64,000 nt of DNA from an uncultured Chitinophaga sp. (GTDB taxonomy: Bacteria; Bacteroidota; Bacteroidia; Chitinophagales; Chitinophagaceae), in assembly GCF_946479755.1 (NCBI RefSeq), contig NZ_CAMLHC010000007.1, forward strand, positions 186,001 through 250,000, in the 5' to 3' direction. Within the stretch, counting starts at the first letter, position 1; each line of letters starts with the position of its first letter. Below, piece after piece: positions 62,789 through 64,000 of this stretch. Below the pieces are notes generated by a model. The model was given only the letters and a program-made list of their open reading frames with translations, searched no databases and was not told the DNA's origin. A program made the position numbers and the translations under genes.

Positions 62789-63883
62789 ATGAAACAACGG
62801 CTAATAAACATCCTCTTACTGTTGCTGGTTACGCCCGGTTTACTGCGGGCGCAACAGGCAGGAGAGTTGAAGTTGCTGGACTGGCAGCCCCGCAGCCAGC
62901 TGGTCACTCATGTGACGCACATAGAAAAACCCAAATTTCCGGTGATAGACATTCACAACCACCTGGGCGACCTTGCGCAGACAAAACACTATCTGCAGGA
63001 AATGGACAAAGCGGGCGTAGTGTCCTGCGTTAGCCTGGACGGATACTCCGCCAACAACCAGTACCTGGAGCACCTGAAAGCTTCACAGGCGGTGTCGAAA
63101 GAACGTTTCCTTGTCTTCTTCCGGCCCGATTACAGCCGGATCGATGAACCGGGATTTGGCGGGCAGGAAGCTGCCAGGCTGGAGAAGGCCGTGCAGCAGG
63201 GGATACGGGGCGTAAAGATCGCGAAAGAGCTGGGACTTACCGTGAAGGATAAAAGCGGGAAAGTAGTGCCAGTGGACGATCCACGGTTAGATCCTTTCTG
63301 GGAAAAATGCGGAGCGCTGGGAATACCGGTGCTGATGCATGTTTCCGATCCCAAAGCTTTTTTCACGCCGGTAGACAAATACAATGAGCGGTACGATGAA
63401 CTGGGCGCGCATCCCGACTGGTCGTTTTATGGAGATCAGTTCCCAAAGAAAGATACCATCATCGAACAGCGTAACCGTGTGATAGCGCGGCATCCGAAAA
63501 CCGTCTTTATCGGTGCGCATGTAGGCAATCTGCCGGAGGAACTCAATAGGGTAGGCGCATGGCTGGACCGGTATCCGAATTTTTATGTGGAGATATCGGC
63601 GCGGATCAGCGAATTAGGGCGGCAGCCTTATACCTGCCGCGATTTCATGGTCAGGTACCAGGACAGGATATTGTTTGGTACCGATACGCCGTGTGACGCG
63701 GAAGCTTACCGGATCTATTACCGATTCCTCGAAACAAAGGATGAATATATCGATCCCGCGCCCAGTCACCATATGCAGGCGCGCTGGATGATCACCGGTA
63801 TCTATCTGCCGGACAGCGTGCTGGAGAAGTTGTACAATAAAAATGCTACGAAATTGCTATCCATACGAAACATGAATCGATAA
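62789..63883 (+). CDS. Exported amidohydrolase-family protein (PF04909 type)
   Basis: A 364-residue relative of the cytoplasmic amidohydrolase at 55626, but with a Sec signal peptide (residues 1 to about 22, ending Leu-Leu-Arg-Ala-Gln-Gln). Conserved metal-site segments: VIDIHNHLGD, VLMHVSDP, FIGAHVGN and FGTDTPCD. It should act in the periplasm on the same kind of bond as the cytoplasmic protein. It is the last gene of the locus, 8 bases after GH16 and followed by a terminator. The reaction is unknown. Confidence 0.86.
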   Translation: MKQRLINILLLLLVTPGLLRAQQAGELKLLDWQPRSQLVTHVTHIEKPKFPVIDIHNHLGDLAQTKHYLQEMDKAGVVSCVSLDGYSANNQYLEHLKASQAVSKERFLVFFRPDYSRIDEPGFGGQEAARLEKAVQQGIRGVKIAKELGLTVKDKSGKVVPVDDPRLDPFWEKCGALGIPVLMHVSDPKAFFTPVDKYNERYDELGAHPDWSFYGDQFPKKDTIIEQRNRVIARHPKTVFIGAHVGNLPEELNRVGAWLDRYPNFYVEISARISELGRQPYTCRDFMVRYQDRILFGTDTPCDAEAYRIYYRFLETKDEYIDPAPSHHMQARWMITGIYLPDSVLEKLYNKNATKLLSIRNMNR

Positions 63884-63894
63884 ACCAGCGCGAC

Positions 63895-63920
63895 GCCCGG
63901 ATGTCTATCCGGGCTTTTTT
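63895..63920. terminator. Rho-independent terminator of the utilisation locus
   Basis: Perfect 8-base arms GCCCGGAT (63895-63902) and ATCCGGGC (63907-63914) with a 4-base loop and six T (63915-63920). It lies 12 bases past the last stop and may also end a minus-strand gene entering from the right. Confidence 0.92.
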
Positions 63921-64000
63921 ATTCTTCATGCAGGTAAACTGTCAGTTCGTTCCCTCCGCCCCCCTGTTTGTTCAATTCTTTTGCGCAGGTTGTTGCCGTC
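63919..64000 (-). CDS. Possible 3-prime end of a minus-strand gene
   Basis: On the minus strand one frame stays open from the window edge to a TAA at 63921-63919, ending Leu-Thr-Val-Tyr-Leu-His-Glu-Glu, right beside the terminator. A second open frame in the same stretch ends at a TGA near 63930 and reads NNLRKRIEQTGG, like the end of a kinase ATP-binding domain. Only 82 bases are visible, so neither can be chosen with confidence. Confidence 0.25.
   Translation of the reverse strand, partial: TATTCAKELNKQGGGGNELTVYLHEE

Noticed and set aside
1..64000. CRISPR arrays, tRNA or rRNA genes, insertion sequences, prophage or plasmid genes
   Set aside because: No regularly spaced repeats, cloverleaf-like stretches, transposases, integrases or phage proteins were seen on either strand.

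Overview
The window looks like chromosome of a polysaccharide-degrading member of the Bacteroidota, most likely Chitinophaga or a close relative (order Chitinophagales). The signs are a SusC/SusD pair, GH97, GH127/GH146, GH27 and GH16 enzymes, a type IX secretion (T9SS) type B C-terminal domain, a UpxY-type NusG paralogue, and promoters of the Bacteroidota form (TTTG, about 19 bases, TAnnTTTG). No rRNA, tRNA, CRISPR array or insertion sequence was recognised. This genus assignment is inference.

Layout. (1) 1-10.7 kb: a secreted protein of unknown function on the minus strand, then three plus-strand genes. These are a GH97 glycosidase, a single-chain fusion of an amino acid permease with a DUF885 metallopeptidase-like domain, and a single-chain tandem of a GH146-like and a GH127-like beta-L-arabinofuranosidase. 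Together they fit the disassembly of arabinosylated and galactosylated hydroxyproline-rich plant glycoproteins, with peptide processing and amino acid uptake. (2) 10.7-34.3 kb, all minus strand, read from 34.3 towards 10.7: a complete Wzx/Wzy-type exopolysaccharide locus (wza, wzc, upxY, manC, fcl, ugd, gmd, flippase, glycosyltransferases, polymerase candidate, pyruvyl transferase, a gene of unknown function, WcaF-like acetyltransferase, Wzi, WcaI-like transferase, WcaJ-like initiating transferase). The gene set predicts a colanic-acid-like polymer with fucose, glucuronate, pyruvate and acetate. (3) 34.4-37.3 kb: a NarL-type response regulator, a small histidine kinase with no sensor domain, and a T9SS cargo protein. 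(4) 37.7-40.4 kb: a MACPF lipoprotein with three C-terminal DUF5648-like repeats, and a GH27 alpha-galactosidase. (5) 40.5-45.1 kb: a compact minus-strand operon of PfkB kinase, divergent Nramp-family transporter, flavodoxin, L,D-transpeptidase and a zinc-ribbon protein. (6) 45.3-49.1 kb: small genes (NTF2-like, DUF4345, esterase, barrel-like protein, membrane-linked AraC regulator). (7) 49.1-63.9 kb: a carbohydrate utilisation region. On the minus strand is an amino-sugar operon (AgaS-like isomerase/deaminase, PfkB kinase, class II aldolase). Divergent from it are a DeoR/AgaR-type regulator, a DMT transporter and a polysaccharide utilisation locus (clan-A glycosidase lipoprotein, cytoplasmic amidohydrolase, SusC, SusD, CBM9-like protein, GH16, exported amidohydrolase), closed by a strong terminator.

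The most unusual items are the permease-peptidase fusion beside the tandem arabinofuranosidase, the MACPF-DUF5648 lipoprotein, the locus combining amino-sugar catabolism with a cytoplasmic and an exported copy of the same amidohydrolase family, and an unassigned gene inside the exopolysaccharide operon. All functions are deduced from sequence patterns. No database search was run.
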